Source of the DNA: Priestia megaterium
GTDB lineage: Bacteria > Bacillota > Bacilli > Bacillales > Bacillaceae_H
Assembly (NCBI GenBank): GCA_008180335.1
Contig: VTEF01000002.1
Location: forward strand, 433,973 to 497,972
Length of the DNA: 64,000 nucleotides
Direction: 5' to 3'
Shown here: positions 63,808-64,000 of the stretch, in pieces
Layout of the letters: each line of letters begins with the position of its first letter
Position numbering within the stretch: the first letter of the stretch is position 1
Notes under the pieces: generated by a model
What the model was told of the DNA's origin: nothing
The model's database searches: none
Seen by the model: the letters and a program-made list of their open reading frames with translations, nothing else
Position numbers and translations under genes: made by a program

Positions 63808-64000
63808 GTGGAAAAGAAAACAATTGATTTATTGGTTCACAATATTGGCTCACTTGTTACGATGCAGGGGAAATCAGCTGCCAGAACAGGAAGTGAAATG
63901 TCAAATATAGGTGCTATCGAACAAGGAGCTGTCGCCTTGCGAGATGGAAAGATTGTTGCTGTTGGACGCGAAGAAGCAGTTTTAGATGAGATCAAGGAAC
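63808..64000 (+). CDS. hutI: Imidazolonepropionase, N-terminal part (runs off the window)
   Basis: GTG start 7-8 bases after TTGGAGGGA. The 64 visible codons (MEKKTIDLLVHNIGSLVTMQ, then IEQGAVALRDGKIVAVG) match the N-terminal beta-sandwich of HutI amidohydrolases. It would open the imidazolone ring to formiminoglutamate, linking HutU to HutG. Metal-site residues lie beyond the window edge. Confidence 0.85.
   Translation, partial: MEKKTIDLLVHNIGSLVTMQGKSAARTGSEMSNIGAIEQGAVALRDGKIVAVGREEAVLDEIKE

Noticed and set aside
1-64000. CRISPR arrays, rRNA, tRNA, complete insertion sequences or prophage
   Set aside because: No regular direct-repeat arrays, rRNA or tRNA signatures, intact transposase or phage structural genes were seen.

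Overview
The window looks like a chromosomal segment of a low-GC, spore-forming Bacillaceae species, most like Priestia (Bacillus) megaterium and relatives. This is judged from gene content only: a YjcZ-type spore peptide, other possible spore-surface proteins, CtaG, an intracellular subtilisin, a PHB-depolymerase-type esterase with 3-hydroxybutyrate genes, AGGAGG-type ribosome sites and many hairpin-plus-T terminators. I saw no rRNA, tRNA, CRISPR array, complete insertion sequence or prophage.

Layout. 0-9.5 kb: transporter tail, secreted serine hydrolase, MerR regulator with a Bcr/CflA exporter, a yybP-ykoY (Mn) riboswitch ahead of a TerC protein, a repeat protein, DUF2243-ctaG, and a GyrI-like protein. 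9.5-15.3 kb: fragment of a sigma-54 activator, a methyltransferase, and an operon of one P-type ATPase with three further proteins sharing its N-terminal PGR motif plus a small YtxH-like protein. 15.3-24 kb: GNAT enzyme with an upstream mini-ORF, DJ-1/PfpI protein, AraC-GyrI regulator, cysJI sulfite reductase, PgpA-like protein. 24-33 kb: DUF3231, CorA, Nudix, DinB, DUF2628, YjcZ peptide, DoxX and azoreductase. 33-39 kb: PHB-depolymerase-type esterase with a cre box, then a MutS2-like ATPase behind a long structured leader with a mini-ORF and terminator, then a membrane beta-propeller protein. 39-49 kb: DUF2975/HTH pair, glycerate kinase, TatD hydrolase, GntP permease with 3-hydroxybutyrate dehydrogenase and a LysR regulator, intracellular subtilisin coupled to an endonuclease I, aldo/keto reductase. 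49-56 kb: small proteins, FrnE-like DsbA, and several decayed genes (MerR with a stop, frameshifted DUF6886 gene, an unidentified frameshifted gene), SDR, DUF4440 and GNAT proteins.

56-64 kb is the most unusual stretch: an MFS transporter, a histidine-ammonia-lyase-like protein that lacks the Ala-Ser-Gly triad needed to make the MIO cofactor, an AraC regulator, and hutG-, hutU- and hutI-like genes. Urocanase, imidazolonepropionase and formiminoglutamase together turn urocanate into glutamate. An MIO-less lyase at the head suggests that urocanate is made from a histidine derivative with a better leaving group than ammonia. That is my main hypothesis; hercynine is one candidate substrate.

The window also carries about ten gene remnants between intact housekeeping and accessory genes, so it is a region with steady gene turnover rather than a single island.
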